DNA of 64,000 bases. Origin: Datnioides undecimradiatus (lineage: Eukaryota > Chordata > Actinopteri > Lobotiformes > Datnioididae). Position numbers and translations under genes: made by a program. The notes beneath the pieces were generated by a model that saw only the letters and a list, made by a program, of their open reading frames with translations, did no database searches and was not told where the DNA came from. Positions 1-19,300 of the stretch are shown here, piece by piece (the stretch's first letter is position 1; every line of letters starts with the position of its first letter). The stretch covers positions 6,495,192 to 6,559,191 of the forward strand of contig WARS01000014.1 in assembly GCA_008933995.1 (NCBI GenBank), in the 5' to 3' direction.

Positions 1-2228
1 GACGAACACAACTTTGTTCTCTATGCCTGATTAAGACTTTCCATAGTTCAGTTAAACCTGACTGCATTAACCAACTAACATACAGATTAGAGCAGATATT
101 GTCCCTCCTCTCCAATAGAGTTATTCTTGCCTGCAGACTCTACCTCCAGGTAACGTTTGTGTAGCTACAAGTCAGCAGATATTACACCACCAAGAGCTTT
201 CAGCTGCCTTAAGTACTGTATATCTCAGACAGCAGCAACTGTGGCCTCTCTAACTGTGGAAACAATACAAGTGAAGGGAATTTATACAATACAGAGCTAA
301 AGGACACACTGAACTGAGACATCACTGTACTAAGAGAGATACCATAACAATAAAATGCCACCGATCTGGCCAGCACGCAAGGTCACGTGTGGCTCCTACC
401 GAAACAGAAGGTTACAGTATAAGCCTGTAGCTCATCATTCGTCCTTGGTATTATTAACCAATAGCAATAATGTGATTTGGAGAAAATCCCCTTTACGTTG
501 GAGACCTGGAACAATCTGTGCTGCAGAGTCCTTGCCCAACATAAATTCATCCCCTGTGCCCGGACGTGACCGCCATATAATTACCTGTCAATCAAACGCA
601 GCTGGGTGACATTGATAGGTGAACTGCGGCTTGAGGCCACAGGCGGAGGATATTAACCTCTAGCACAAAGCTGCTCTCAACATAAGCAAAAACTGAGATG
701 GTTGATAGATATGCTGGAACTGTAGACAAAGGCTTTCATATCTTTTTTTTTCTTGTGTGCAACAATAAAGGCATTAGCTTAGGAATATAACTTACCGTAG
801 AACTAACGGCATACTGTATGTGTAAATAGAGCTGTAGTTCTATATTTACACTGTATTTGAGTATTTTTCCAGTCAATAAAAATGTACTATCACTGAGGCA
901 CCTTTTTGACTGAGATACCCTTCACTCAGTTACACCAACTGTTTCTTTTTCACCTCTGCACAATGACAAGATTGCAGCCTGCTGGGGATATTTTGGTCCT
1001 TTAACTACCTCTGAAAATAGAAGAACAGCTGCTGAAAACTAGTCACAATCACAAATCTCCAAAGTCATAACTTGAAATAGCTCAAGATTGGGACAAATAC
1101 ACATTTAATTTCTTTACATAACATTTACATTTAAACATAGCATGAAGACTGGAAGCAGTGTGAGCTTGCTAGGCTAGTTCAGTTCAAATTATAAAAATAC
1201 ATTTACTAGCGTCTCTAAATAGCAGTTTGTCCGGAAACCAAGGGCAAAACATCTTGATATACAACAACAATGGAATAGCTCTCTGCAAAATTTTTTATAA
1301 CTGTGTTCTGGCTTAAGAAAATACATTTTGATAAGTAGTGCAGAAGAATACCCCATTATACCCATTGTTTACAATCTTAACTCTAAGCTACGCTAAATGC
1401 CTCCCAGCTCTGCTAAACACAGACATCAGTGCCTGTAGGGATTTTCTAATCTAACCTTCACAAAGAAAGCAAATAATCACATTTTGTAAAATGTTAGACT
1501 GCTTCCTCAAAGTGCCATGAGCCATAAACTTTGTGCCTTTAATGGCAACAGCTCCACACTCTCATTCCAGACCGACACAGCAGTCACAGTACATGTCAAA
1601 GGCACAGAAACCAGTCACCGTATGGTTTGAAAGAGCTTGGGAAAAATGTGTTTTTCACTCTGACCCCTCTGTCTGAAGCCAAGAAGCTCTAACTATAATC
1701 CTCCATACACTCCTGTTTGTCTCCCTGACAAACTGCTTCTTCCACACTCACAGCAGGACACTGTGGTTGAGTCACTGAGGCAGCAAGTAAAAACAGAGGG
1801 TGGCCAGGAGGGAGAGGAGAAATCCAAACAGAGAGCCCCGTCTTCCGTCCCCGCCCCGGACTCACCCACTGCCACCACACACGCACATTTAAACACAGCA
1901 GATAGCGGCAGAAATCCGCTGCCTCACAAGCTCAACTGATACAACAATAGCTGTGCTGCTGCGAAGCCTCTGTCATGTTGGACAGTTTGCAGCAGGGTGG
2001 CGGGGGCAGTGCAGCTGGACTGTCAGATACATTGGTCACTGCAGGAGAGCAGCATTGATCCCCCAGTGCTTTACTACACTGCACGGCACACAGAGACATC
2101 TCTGCTGAGGGGCACACAGGGTTTTTCAGCTAAGCAAAAAAATCAAAACACAAACTGTACAGTCAACCGCACAAACACACACTGTGTCAAATGCTCACTG
2201 TACAGATACAGGTGACTCTGCAGGTTCT

Positions 2229-2254
2229 GTGTGTGTGTGTGTGTATATGTGTGT
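2229..2254. repeat. (GT)n microsatellite
   Basis: Uninterrupted GT dinucleotides followed by a short ATAT interruption and more GT, inside gabra4 intron 7. Confidence 0.9.
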
Positions 2255-3371
2255 TTCACTGAACCATTAGAGAGGTTGGTTGTTTGGTTACCATTACTGT
2301 TGCAGTGTGCTGTCACAGTTTGACTGAACTCTGCTGCCAGTCCGTCCACAACAGACCAGTTACTGAAATTAAAGGGGAAGTGTGCTCACACATCACAGTC
2401 TGATGATCACCATGTCTTGGAAAATACTAGTGCCAATGTAAAAAAAAAAAAAACTGGTTGTAAAGCTCTTCATGGCTCGAGAAGGAGCTGAACAAAATCT
2501 GATAAATTGATTAAAGTGTTGAAAAATACAAGTTTGAAAGCTGAAAAATCTGCAGACGTGCAATTGGAAAAAGGGATTTTACCTGACCTCTAAAGCTCTG
2601 ACTGGCGCTGAGTGTCAGAAAAGCACTGCAATGGAAATATATAAGCTTATTTTGTCATATTTGATACTTTTACTGAAGATTACAAAATGCATCATTTATG
2701 ATGGGCATATAGTTTTAACTAATGTTTTGTCATAGCTTTACAAACCTGTAATAAGCCAACACATTTTGGGTTGTTGTGTCATAAAATATCATTTTTCAGG
2801 TTTTTATCCTTTACATTTGCTAATAATATAGTTACAAATGTTATTAAACCATTTAGATAAATGGATTTTTATCCAGGGCATCTAAAATAAGTTTTTTACA
2901 ACCTAACAACCCCAAATTGTCCCTAATAATTGCCTGTAACTTATCTATAAAGCATTATATCATAATTTACAGCATGTACAATAAATGGAGCCATTTGTTA
3001 TAATCACCAAATCCCTTGGTAAAGTGTGCCAAAGTGGTGAGTTTCTTAAGTTTTATCTTTTAACAGAAAGTCGTTAAACATGACATGCAAAGCCAACAAT
3101 AATCAATATGAAACATATATTTCACAAACAGAAGTCTCTCATTCTGTGACTCCGCATATTTCTGGCATAATGAACAGCTAACGTGTCACATAGCTGCCCG
3201 ATGAATCACTGGTCGTCAGCGACACTCATACTTTTCTCTCTCTCTCATTAGTCATGGTAAAAAGTTAAAATTACCCCTTTAGGCTTTCACATATCATCTA
3301 TCAGAACTATTTACAACTATTACAGTTAAATGACTGTATGACAGCTGAACTAGAGGTTTGTGCTGGACAAA

Positions 3372-3386
3372 CTACCAGAGGGCGAC
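3372..3386 (+). promoter_or_regulatory. CTCF-like motif in gabra4 intron 7
   Basis: The word CTACCAGAGGGCGAC resembles the CTCF core (CCASYAGRKGGCRS). A single motif match in a 64 kb window is weak evidence without occupancy data. Confidence 0.3.
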
Positions 3387-5156
3387 ATCTCTTAATAATG
3401 AAAGACACCTTTAACACTGGTCTAGATTTGGCAGCCCTGTCTGTCGTCCTGCCTCTCTATCAACACACACTAATCAGTCTATTCTAGGACGGGGACTCAA
3501 ACGCTGTACCAGGGGAGCCGGGGAGAGTGCAACTAGGTCACAGGCCAAAAACTGAAAGCAACTGATAACACAGAAATGATGAATAATGCAGCAACCTCTG
3601 AACATGTGATAAAATACCAGATAATGTAATAACATCAGTCTTAATAAGTAATATGACAGACAGATGTAAGCGATTTTAACTGTAGCAGTAGTGTTGAATA
3701 AGACTGCAACAACTGGAGCATCAAGAATAACGATGGCCTCGTCTGGAAACCCTGGATCGAAGCAAAACATCTCAATGCATATGATGTGGAGGGAGTTGTC
3801 TACACATATCCCAAACAAATGAATGTAAGGCTAATGTCAGGTGTCCACATGCAGGCTATCTTCTATTAATATCCATCTTAATTGTCTGTGTTTTTGAACT
3901 CTGGACAACAACAGGTGTTGAGGTGAGTTTAATAATTGGAGACAAGTGAATCCAAAAAGTCCCTCTGGTGATCTAGTGCAGAGATGTGTTGATGGATCAG
4001 ACATTAGTTTGGAGCAAATTATAGAATTTGTTTTTCTGACTTTTATCAAAATGTGAAAAAGCTTCATCTGGGATAAGATAGCCCCAAGTGCTTTAGAGCA
4101 AACAGTGTGTTTTACATAATTCTAGGTACTATTATTATCATTATTAGTAGAAATGAGAATAAATAAAAAGACATAAATCCACAATAATAACAAACCATTA
4201 CCATGGACCAGGAGCACAGTCGAAATAAAGAAATAAAGGCCGGTCCCAAATTATGGGACATGGATTGTTTAAAATCCAGGTAAACATGATAAGCATGGTG
4301 TAGATTTCAATCACATGAATTTAAACATATTAATAAATAGTTGCTGCTGAAACTAAATCATATTTTGTGGTGGAAATTGTCATAAGATGGCTGTAGATAC
4401 TGGAATATGACCAATTAGACTTTTCATGAGTATTAGAAATAAAGGCCAGTCTCTAATAAAGTCCTGCTTCAAATAAAGACCTGGTAACTTCTGTAGTCGA
4501 CATAAATAAAGGGTTGATCTAAAGAAACACGTTATATTCACACGGCCAACAAGTCTTAACGAAACTAGCTAAGTCATCAGGCCAGCTACAAAATTCACAA
4601 CATGTAAATAAAACAATTTTTAATATACAGGGATTCAAGGTAGGCCAACCAAAATCAAAAAGCTTGCTGCCTTCTGCTGATAACAACTACTTTAAATACT
4701 TTCACAGGACATCTTTACCCATCAAGGCTTTATTATGGTTTCAACGCATTTAGAGGGCTCTTCATGATGTATCTGGAGAAAATTTTCTATCACCCACCAT
4801 TTGATGAGCCAAAACAATTTCTCTAGACCCAAATTTCTGCTCTTTGCCTGAGGCCTGGATGATCAGGAGATGCATCAAAATGACTTTTCCTTATGCCGTC
4901 AGCTGCTCAGTCTTGCATTTCAAACCAGTTTTGAAACTAATAGCGGTGAATTTGCATTTCATGTTGCAATCTTAAGATGGAAAAAAACAAAACAGCGGCT
5001 CTCCATATTCCCCATAATCACCTCACACTGTAGCATCACCTTGTTGTGCAGCGTGGAGAGCCTCTCCAGCGCTGATTGCTCTGTTGGCATGCAGGCATCA
5101 AATAAATAAACAGAGAAGCAGAAAGGCTGTGCAGGATGAGGGATGTATGAGGTCTA

Positions 5157-12014
<6,858 letters not shown>

Positions 12015-12263
12015 CTTTGCATGCCATACTTCAAGCCTCTTCACATGTCACCACGCCAGATGTCTGTGTCCCGGGGAAAAGGGGGGGAGAGAGGCGCGGC
12101 GACACAGAGGGCAGAGCGGCGCAGAGAGGCAGCAAGTTGAGCCTCTCTCCCGCTCCTGCAGTCTCACCGCCAGACGCACGCTCACGCGCGCGCGCGAGCA
12201 CGAACGCGCGCGCACACGCCTTCACCCTGAGCCCCGGTCACCTCTCGTCCAGATCCGAGTTGG

Positions 12264-12309
12264 TGCTGCCGCTGCTGCTGCTGCTGCTTTTACTGCTGGT
12301 GCTGCTGGC
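12264..12309. repeat. CTG/CAG trinucleotide repeat in gabra4 5' region
   Basis: An imperfect CTG tract, read as CAG/CAGCAG on the gabra4 sense strand, 250-295 bp upstream of the ATG. It probably lies in the 5' UTR or proximal promoter. Confidence 0.8.
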
Positions 12310-12329
12310 ATCCAGAGAAAAGAAACAAT

Positions 12330-12455
12330 CCTCCCTCTCTCTCCTTCACTCTCTCTCTCTGTTTGCGTCTCTGTCTCACCCTCTTTCTCTCCCTCCCTCT
12401 CCTGCTCTTTCCCTCTCTCTTCTCTCTGTCTCTGTTTGCTTTCCCCTTCTCCCCT
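12330..12455. repeat. Polypyrimidine/polypurine tract
   Basis: About 120 bp of nearly pure C/T (CTCTCTCTCT, CCCTCCCTCT and similar), so GA-rich on the gabra4 sense strand. Such mirror-like tracts can adopt triplex DNA and bind GAGA-type factors; here only the composition is seen. Confidence 0.8.
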
Positions 12456-12892
12456 CGCGCGCGCACACGCACCTGCTTTGGTCAGGACACAGATTAGACG
12501 TGCGCTGCTTCGAAATGACTTCAACAGAGTCACATCTCTGACTTACCCCGTCCAAACTGGGAAAAGGAGGACGCAGAGTGTTCCGGCCTGTTCCTCTCCT
12601 CAGCACCCATCTGAGCATTTGGTGTTTCCTGACAGCATGACCTCACTCTGACGTCCAAAATCACCCAAACAGCTCCTTTTTCATTCAACTTTTTTTTTTT
12701 GCTATAAAGAGGTGTTTTCCCGGATTTGCTCCTGCGTGCCCTTTGACCCCGGCACCCATCAGTGTCCATCACTCCCACTGCTCGGTGACGATGTCATACG
12801 CAGCCTAGCCTACATGTTGAACTAGTTTCAGGGATGCATTGGTGAGCGCCTGTATTAAGATTCAAATGGGTCAGTCTTGTCGCAATACGCAA

Positions 12893-12938
12893 TCACACAC
12901 ACACACACGCGCACGCACATACGCACACACACAAAGGC
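12893..12938. repeat. (CA)n-rich microsatellite
   Basis: Imperfect CA repeat with CG interruptions (ACGCGCACGCAC), the first of three alternating purine-pyrimidine tracts within 350 bp. Confidence 0.85.
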
Positions 12939-13022
12939 ACACAGGTACTGTAGAGGAACTGGGACAAGCCACATGCTGCTTCACAGATTTCTCTGCACCT
13001 GGGACAAGCACAAGACCTTCAC

Positions 13023-13080
13023 TCTGTGTGTGTGTGTGTGTGTGTCTGTGTGTGTGTGTGTGTGTGAGCGTGTGTGTGTG
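13023..13080. repeat. (GT)n microsatellite
   Basis: Almost 60 bp of GT with single interruptions. Its complement, a (CA)n tract, lies about 100 bp downstream at 13181-13246, so the two can pair. Confidence 0.9.
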
Positions 13081-13180
13081 GCTCTGAAGGTGAAGTGCGG
13101 GTAAATCTCGCAGGATAAACAAGATGTCTGGGTTCCACCACACTGGCTTTCCTGATTAGTTTTGAAGTGCATACAGTATA

Positions 13181-13201
13181 CACACACACGCACGCACGCA
13201 C

Positions 13202-13246
<45 letters not shown>
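13181..13246. repeat. (CA)n microsatellite
   Basis: About 65 bp of CA with a few CG steps (CGCACGCACGCAC) at its left end; inverted relative to the GT tract at 13023-13080. Confidence 0.9.
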
Positions 13247-13249
<3 letters not shown>

Positions 13250-13919
13250 TGGACTGAAACAGAAGCCACTTAGTGTGAGGGGAAAGTGAAGAAACATTAT
13301 GCTGATACGCGAGCTGAAGTCATGTAGTGTAGCCTTATAACGCAGCTCCCAATCCCCTGCACAGCCGCCCACCCCAGCCCTCCCACAATACACTAGAGCA
13401 AGGCGGCTCTGTGGGGGATGAGTAATATGCGTGCTCTTTGTGGGGGCAGGCATGCGTCCAACTTCATTTTTTTTTCTCTTTTTTAGACATTTGATTACAA
13501 TTTGCTCTTTTAATGGGAGCACTTTCGGCTACTGTACGAAAAAAAAAAAAAGCTTGTAATGATATTCATTCAACAGCAGTCAAATGCCTCGAAATGTCAC
13601 AAGTACAGTTTTAGGAAAAGTCACGTCGGCCTTATTATGCCACGTTGACCTTTCCCTGTAAGTCTGTCCTGCGTTTAAATTACTGTACATGATGTATTAC
13701 TGTGTTAACATTTGTGGCCTGAAGACGCACACTGAGCACGGAGCCCTAAAGAAGTGTTCGAGGCCTCTAATTAAATTTCTCTTTTGTGGCTTTAGCGTGC
13801 GTGTTGATGCAGTCTGTCCTGAGATGCCTTGAAACAGGTTCTTCTGCTTTGTAAGCTATATGCCCTGCAGCAGAAATTACTGCTATGATAACCTAGTTTT
13901 TTATCAGTGTGAGCGCATG

Positions 13920-13945
13920 AGTGTGTGTGTGTGTGTGTGTGTGTG
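13920..13945. repeat. (GT)n microsatellite
   Basis: Thirteen GT units; an inverted (AC)n partner lies at 14092-14119. Confidence 0.9.
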
Positions 13946-14091
13946 AAGGAGGACAGTGGATGCACGGCTCTGTAACGGCTGGCGTGTGTTGAGAGGGGTG
14001 GAGGGCCATGGCAGTTGAGGGTCATTACATTACCTCCTGTAGGATCCACGCGGGGCCTGATGACAGCCTTCAGAGAGTCCCAACCTGACGA

Positions 14092-14119
14092 CACACACAC
14101 ACACACACGCACACACACC
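14092..14119. repeat. (AC)n microsatellite
   Basis: CA repeat with one CG interruption, an inverted partner of 13920-13945. Confidence 0.9.
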
Positions 14120-14815
14120 TACAGCTGCTGCAGCGGAGCTTGTTAGCTGGAGCTCAGCACACATGAAAGACTGCTGTCGTTACTGTGTGGCAGTTACCGT
14201 GAGATCTCATTAACTTTTGAGAGTAGCAGTCGCATTAGGCTCCTTATCAGTTTGTGTTCAACAAACACACATGGAAAGTAACTTTTACTGAAATACAATT
14301 TACTCATACTTTCAGTATTTCATTCCTACTAGATTCTAACAGTAAACAGTAAAGTATCTTATTTATGTCACATCTGTATCTTAAGTCTGTATTACTAATG
14401 AGACATTTAGCATTTAGCTCATATTTAAATCCTATTGGGTCCCCTCGGTCTCTGTTACACCTGTTTTTTCTTTAGTGTTGCCATTTGGAACAACTAAAGA
14501 GACTCGTCTGTGTCAAACCGCTGTCTACAAAAAAGTTTTTTTTAATTGAAATACTGCTCTAACATGCCAAAAGTCTTTGTCCCACACAGTAATCATGGAA
14601 AAGGACTGGCTGTTAACCTGTGAATGCATTTTTCTGAGTGACTTATAATTATTGTCAAACGTCTCAGCAGGAAAAGGAAGCGCAGGGAGGCCAGCGGAGG
14701 CTTCCTCAGTTTCCTCATAGGACTGAACGGGCGCCATCTTGGAACGTAGTATCCAATTCTCCTTAACACATCCCTGGTTTAGACAGCCTGTGTGTCGTGA
14801 GCAGCACGTTCCCCG

Positions 14816-14839
14816 AGCAGCAGCAGCAGCAGCAGCAGC
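14816..14839. repeat. (AGC)8 trinucleotide repeat
   Basis: Eight perfect AGC units. The local open frame would read as poly-leucine on the minus strand (14779-15015), but no protein family is recognisable, so I treat it as non-coding. Confidence 0.9.
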
Positions 14840-15583
14840 TTCGGTCGTCCATCTGTTGGATGCAGGATCGGGCGCAGCGCTTCGTGTAGGTCACCCCGGT
14901 TTTTGGCAGCACTAACAGCCCAACACGCAATCTGCAAGAACATATCCGATCCGTCAGATGCGCGTGAGACGGACGAATGAGAAACGCAGCTGAATCGCCT
15001 CCTGTTCAGACACACCGTAAATCCACCGCCACCTCTGAGCTTCGTATGGGACTAAAATAACTCATGAGGGTAGTATCTGGTTTTAGTTGCTTGGACTTTT
15101 TACTACAGGTTAAAAAAAAAGTGTCAACAGTGAACTAAAAGAGAAGTTGCAGGTAAACACAAAACGATTTGACTCTGCTTTGACTAAGTACGGTTATTTG
15201 ATCCATCGATAGTTCCATGTTATCCATAGATCATCCACAGATCCATGTTAAGCTAGTTCGGTTGGGTTAAGTCAAGTTCTGTCAGCTCTAGCCAATTAAA
15301 AGTGCGTCTTGTCGGAGTAAGTAAGTCAAACTGTAAGATGAAAGCCGTCCCATTTCCTGTTTGGCTCGTATCACAACGAAAAGCCTCGGGCCACTGATCA
15401 ACAGGTCACTGCATCTCTTGCCTGTGTTGGATTGTAAAACCACACAGCTCAAATCTGCAGCCCACACTGTTTGTGCACAATGCAACATGTGCCTACATGA
15501 GACGCCCAAATTGGTTTCCCTGACTGATGTAGCCTGAATAGCATGAATAAGTGAATCACTGTCAAGATCCTGTAAGTTTTTAA

Positions 15584-15735
15584 GTTTTGGCATTTTGGCA
15601 TTTGTGCTTTGTTGATAGTTGACAGCTGAAGAGAAACAGGAAAAGGCAAAGAAAGAGGGGATGACGTGCGGTAAAAAAGGGCCCGGGCTAGCACGGGTAG
15701 CACACGCTGTACCAGATGAGCTACCAGTGAAGCTA
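15584..15735 (-). repeat. tRNA-derived SINE, decayed, minus strand
   Basis: On the minus strand it starts with a tRNA-like A-box (GGTAGCTCATCTGGTACAGC), continues through a degenerate GCCCGGGCCC segment and the body words CATCCCCTCTTTCTTTGCC and CTTCAGCTGTCAACTATCAA, and ends in an A-rich tail with GCCAAAATGCC repeats. This is the recognisable structure of a widespread percomorph tRNA-SINE. The region after the A-box, where the B-box should be, has been largely lost. Confidence 0.75.
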
Positions 15736-16674
15736 AAATACTGTCACTTTTGACAGCGTTTATAAGAATCTTTGTGTTATTTATTCCCCCACAACAAGCA
15801 CAAGCCACACTGCTTGCAGCCTGTGTTATTGAGCAAAAAGAGCCATAACGGCCAGGTACGGAGAGTGCAAACTCTTTTGCGCTGGGGGTTACGATTGATG
15901 AGGCTCATTGTAGCAGTGCAGGAAGCTAATGAGTCAGAACCACGAGTCAAGCTGTCTGCAAATCAGCCCCCCCCCCTCCAAAAAAAAAAAAGCCCGACGT
16001 GACATCTTCAACACCAAACAAATGCAGAGGGAGAGACACTCAGACTGAGAATGAGACACCAGAGAGCTGAGCTTATGCCACTGCCGCGCTTCAACGGTAA
16101 TTCATTTCCTTTACATGCATTTCAGCTTAACCGTGCACAAATTACAAACGGAAAAGTCACTGTCAGCACATACACACATATAACAGGAGCGCGTGGCTTT
16201 GAAAGTAGAACAGCGGCACCAGGAAGGGACACTCACTTGATGGCGAAACATGCAGACAAAAGCACAAAAACAGTCGAATGTTTCTCTTTCTTAATTTACT
16301 CTAACAGTTAAGGCAGAGAGAAATCACACCCTCCTCAATCCTCTTCCTTAAACTGCAAACTGTTCTTAGCACCCCAGGGACCAGACTAATGGACTAATGG
16401 ACTAATGGAACCTCTTCGGTACCTCATGAGACCACCTTTGCTCCAAAACACGGCTCTGGATCCAGAAATGCGGACCCGTCCCAGTGCTGACTGCTGATGA
16501 CAAAGACATCAGTGCTTTGTGCAGCGTCCTCGACTGGTAATTATTCCAAGTTTAAAGCAGCATTAATTGATTTTTTATTTCCACAGGGGGGAGGCAGAAC
16601 AAGCTGCAAACATGCCTTTGTTATTCCTGTTGATAAACACTTTCCTATTTATGCCTATCTGTTTCTGGTCTCCA

Positions 16675-16930
16675 GAGGAAAGCATCTGGCTGTTTAACAG
16701 CTAAATGCTCCACTATGCTCACCTGCTAGCTAACTTTATCTGTGTGGTTGCTGGGCAGGTTACAGTCAGTTTTACTGGAGCTGGTTGGAAATAGGGTTGA
16801 TGAAAGTAATGAGAGGGAAGCAAAACGGAAAAGCTGCAGGTTGTGAAATCAAAACAATGAGCTGAAAGATGCTAAAACACAGAATAAAGTTGAGACGAGC
16901 TGCCACATTGGATTTCCCTCACATCAGTTT
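16675..16930. repeat. Dispersed fish repeat, copy B
   Basis: Contains GCATCTGGCTGTTTAACAGC, TGCTGGGCAGGTTACAGTCA and AATGAGCTGAAAGATGCT, collinear with copy A at 6425-6720. Copy B seems the better preserved. Confidence 0.65.
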
Positions 16931-19203
16931 TTAATAGAAAGTATAAAACAGCTTTAACCCAAAACCAAGGCATCAGTCCAGTGAATGTCACCGATATTCA
17001 AATTCCCAACAGGTTAAATTTAAAAAACGTTAATTAACCTCAGACATTTCATACATTGAACTTGTCATAGTGTGTAGTTTTGTTCTGTTGATTCCTGTTT
17101 TCATGTATAAGTTCATTTGTTTCACCGGTGTCTCGTCACAGAGTGCGCCTTTCCTCTGTTCCTCAGTTTCTGTACATTGTATCGAGCATTGCAGCCTGTT
17201 GCCTTGTGTTTTTTTGGAATTACTGGACTTATTCACACAATTTCTTCTGACATTACCTGATTTTGGACTTTGACTGTTGGATTGTTCAAATCTGTGACCT
17301 GCTTTAAACTGGCCTTCCTGGTTTTGGACCCTGCGAGCTTTTGATTTTGTGTCATTAAATCATTTGAACTGTTTCTCTGGCCAAAATTTGTAACAGATTT
17401 GTGACCAAATATAAGAAATCCATCTTTAAAAGCCTAGCAAATCTACAGTTTTGTCAGCAAAGACTTTGGACTTTGTTTAAAACCTGTGGACTTTGGCTGT
17501 GTATTAATACTTTTCTTGTGGGAGCAGCTCTGCAGATTCATTCAACTCTTTATGTAATGGCATTCATAAATGCAAATAAAAAGGGTCTTTTCTGCAAATT
17601 AGTCACATCTTACACTGCATAATCAGAGTGGGTGTCGTAATACTAAGGCTGCATTTTTGGAAATTTACTACAAGAGTGGTTCTTTTACTCTACCTACTGC
17701 GGTGTCACTCAACCAGCAAAAGAGCAGCTCCGCCTCTGAAAAAAACATTTGTCAAACCAAACCTCCAAATTGCTCGTTAATCCATTTGCCCCGCGTTAAA
17801 CATTTATCCGCCGCGGCTGCACTCTCGCGCCTCGCTCGGCAGTTGGAAAGCCCGGCTTGATTTGACATGTGCTCAGGCAAACGTGAGACCGTCCTCCCGC
17901 TCCAAGGCGGGGATGTTGTTTTGTAGCTGACCATGACCTCTAACCTCCTTGTAGAGGCGGAGGTGGAGCCAAAAGTAGAATCCCCCCTCAGGGTTCGAAC
18001 GGCATAAAAACACCTTCACTGACATGCGAGTCGGTAAAAATAACATCAAATTCCACTCATCCACACTCAGAGGAAGAAATATTGATATGTATCCCTTCCT
18101 TCAGGGTTGCAGTTACCACCTCATAGCCCACATCGCTGCTAGCCAGCTCCTACCTTTTTTAAGACTTTATGGCAAGGTGTGGCGCAGTATGACTGACAAA
18201 TGTACGCTTGTTCTCTGGAAAAAACGTGATCTTAAGGCGCCGAAGAGTCCGCCAAGAACACTGTGTTTTCGAAAAAAAAAAAAAACGATGGCTTAATATC
18301 TCAAGTCTCATGAAGCACTTTTTCTTCAGTGATGCTGCTGCCCACAATCGTGGCAAATGAAGTCATTCCATCCAGAGGCAAAGGAGGCATCATCCTGAAC
18401 CATTATCCACTTGTGAATCTGATTTGGAGTCATTTATGCTCTGCAGTGCCCCAGTGGCCTCTCATCTACTTCGCCGAGCCTGCCCGCCCATTACGTGCAA
18501 GTACCTGACAACACTTGAGTGCCCTGTAATGTACAGATGGTAAATCTCTCTCTTTCTAGACAATTCTGTCACTCTTACATGAAGTTCAGGTCTGGGCTAT
18601 TGAGCGGCTGGAAACCGAACCAAAGAGGTGGGCACGGAGCTCATCTTTGTGCTGAAGGGCGCCGCATCGATCACCTCAACACCGCCTCATGTAAGGTTGA
18701 ACTTTATCTTTATTTTACTTAGTTCACCTCAGTCAGTCAAATCAATACAGGGTCCATAATAAGAGCTGTCCACTAGATTACCTTAGTGTCCCAAAGCCCT
18801 GTTTTGTCTGATGTCCTGGCTTCTAAGTATAGGCACTTGCCCTAATTTAAAGGGATAGTTTAGATTTGGGGGAATTGTGCTATTTTTTCTATCTGGAGTG
18901 AAACTCATGCACTCCTCTTTTACATATGTTTCTCAGTGAAAGTACAGTATGCTGAATAGTAAGAACAGCCTCAGTGTAAACAAACCTTCCCCAAAGTGAC
19001 AATTTAATGCTTTTAACAGCACAGAACTACAACAACAGTAGCAGGGTTAGAGTATGTGAATACAATGCTCGATATAAACCCATTTCCCAAAAATCCAATT
19101 TACCACATGTAAGTTCAACTAGCCATCAAAGTATGTGAAGCTGATGACATAGGAAATACTGTTTTGTTTGTGCTGAATGATAAATGGATAGTGCACCTTG
19201 GGA

Positions 19204-19300
19204 GCATTTTGGGAAATGCACTAATTGGCTTTGTTTAGAGAGTACAAGGAGAGGATCGAAACACTTTCATATCTGTGAGTCCAGTATGAAGTCGGAACTT
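19204..19300 (+). repeat. Dispersed fish repeat fragment, plus orientation
   Basis: Runs CATTTTGGGAAATGCACTAA, then AGAGAGTACAAGGAGAGGAT and CTTTCATATCTGTGAG. These words correspond, in opposite orientation, to the right part of the element at 8283-8520. A piece with TTAAAGGGATAGTTTAGATT at 18848 may belong to the same or a related family. Confidence 0.55.

Larger units (their letters stand above)
12015..12660 (-). promoter_or_regulatory. gabra4: gabra4 5' UTR and promoter block
   Basis: Immediately upstream of the gabra4 ATG (12014, minus). The block is CpG-rich (CGCGCGCGCG runs near 12185-12215 and 12455-12470), with a CAG/CTG repeat and a long purine tract on the transcribed-sense strand. 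No TATA box is obvious, as is usual for CpG-type promoters. Long open frames on both strands here come from low-complexity composition and show no protein similarity. The transcription start cannot be fixed by eye. Confidence 0.5.

Noticed and set aside
3474-3818. Minus-strand open frame of 114 codons inside gabra4 intron 7
   Set aside because: Checked as a possible gabra4 TM exon; lacks the TM2-TM3 motifs and splice sites, and resembles no known protein.
13019-13522. Minus-strand open frame of 167 codons
   Set aside because: Largely a translation of CA/GT microsatellites (Cys-Val and Thr-His alternation), no protein family visible.
17985-18005. GGTTCGAAC, a perfect tRNA B-box word
   Set aside because: No A-box at the right distance on either strand and no cloverleaf can be drawn.
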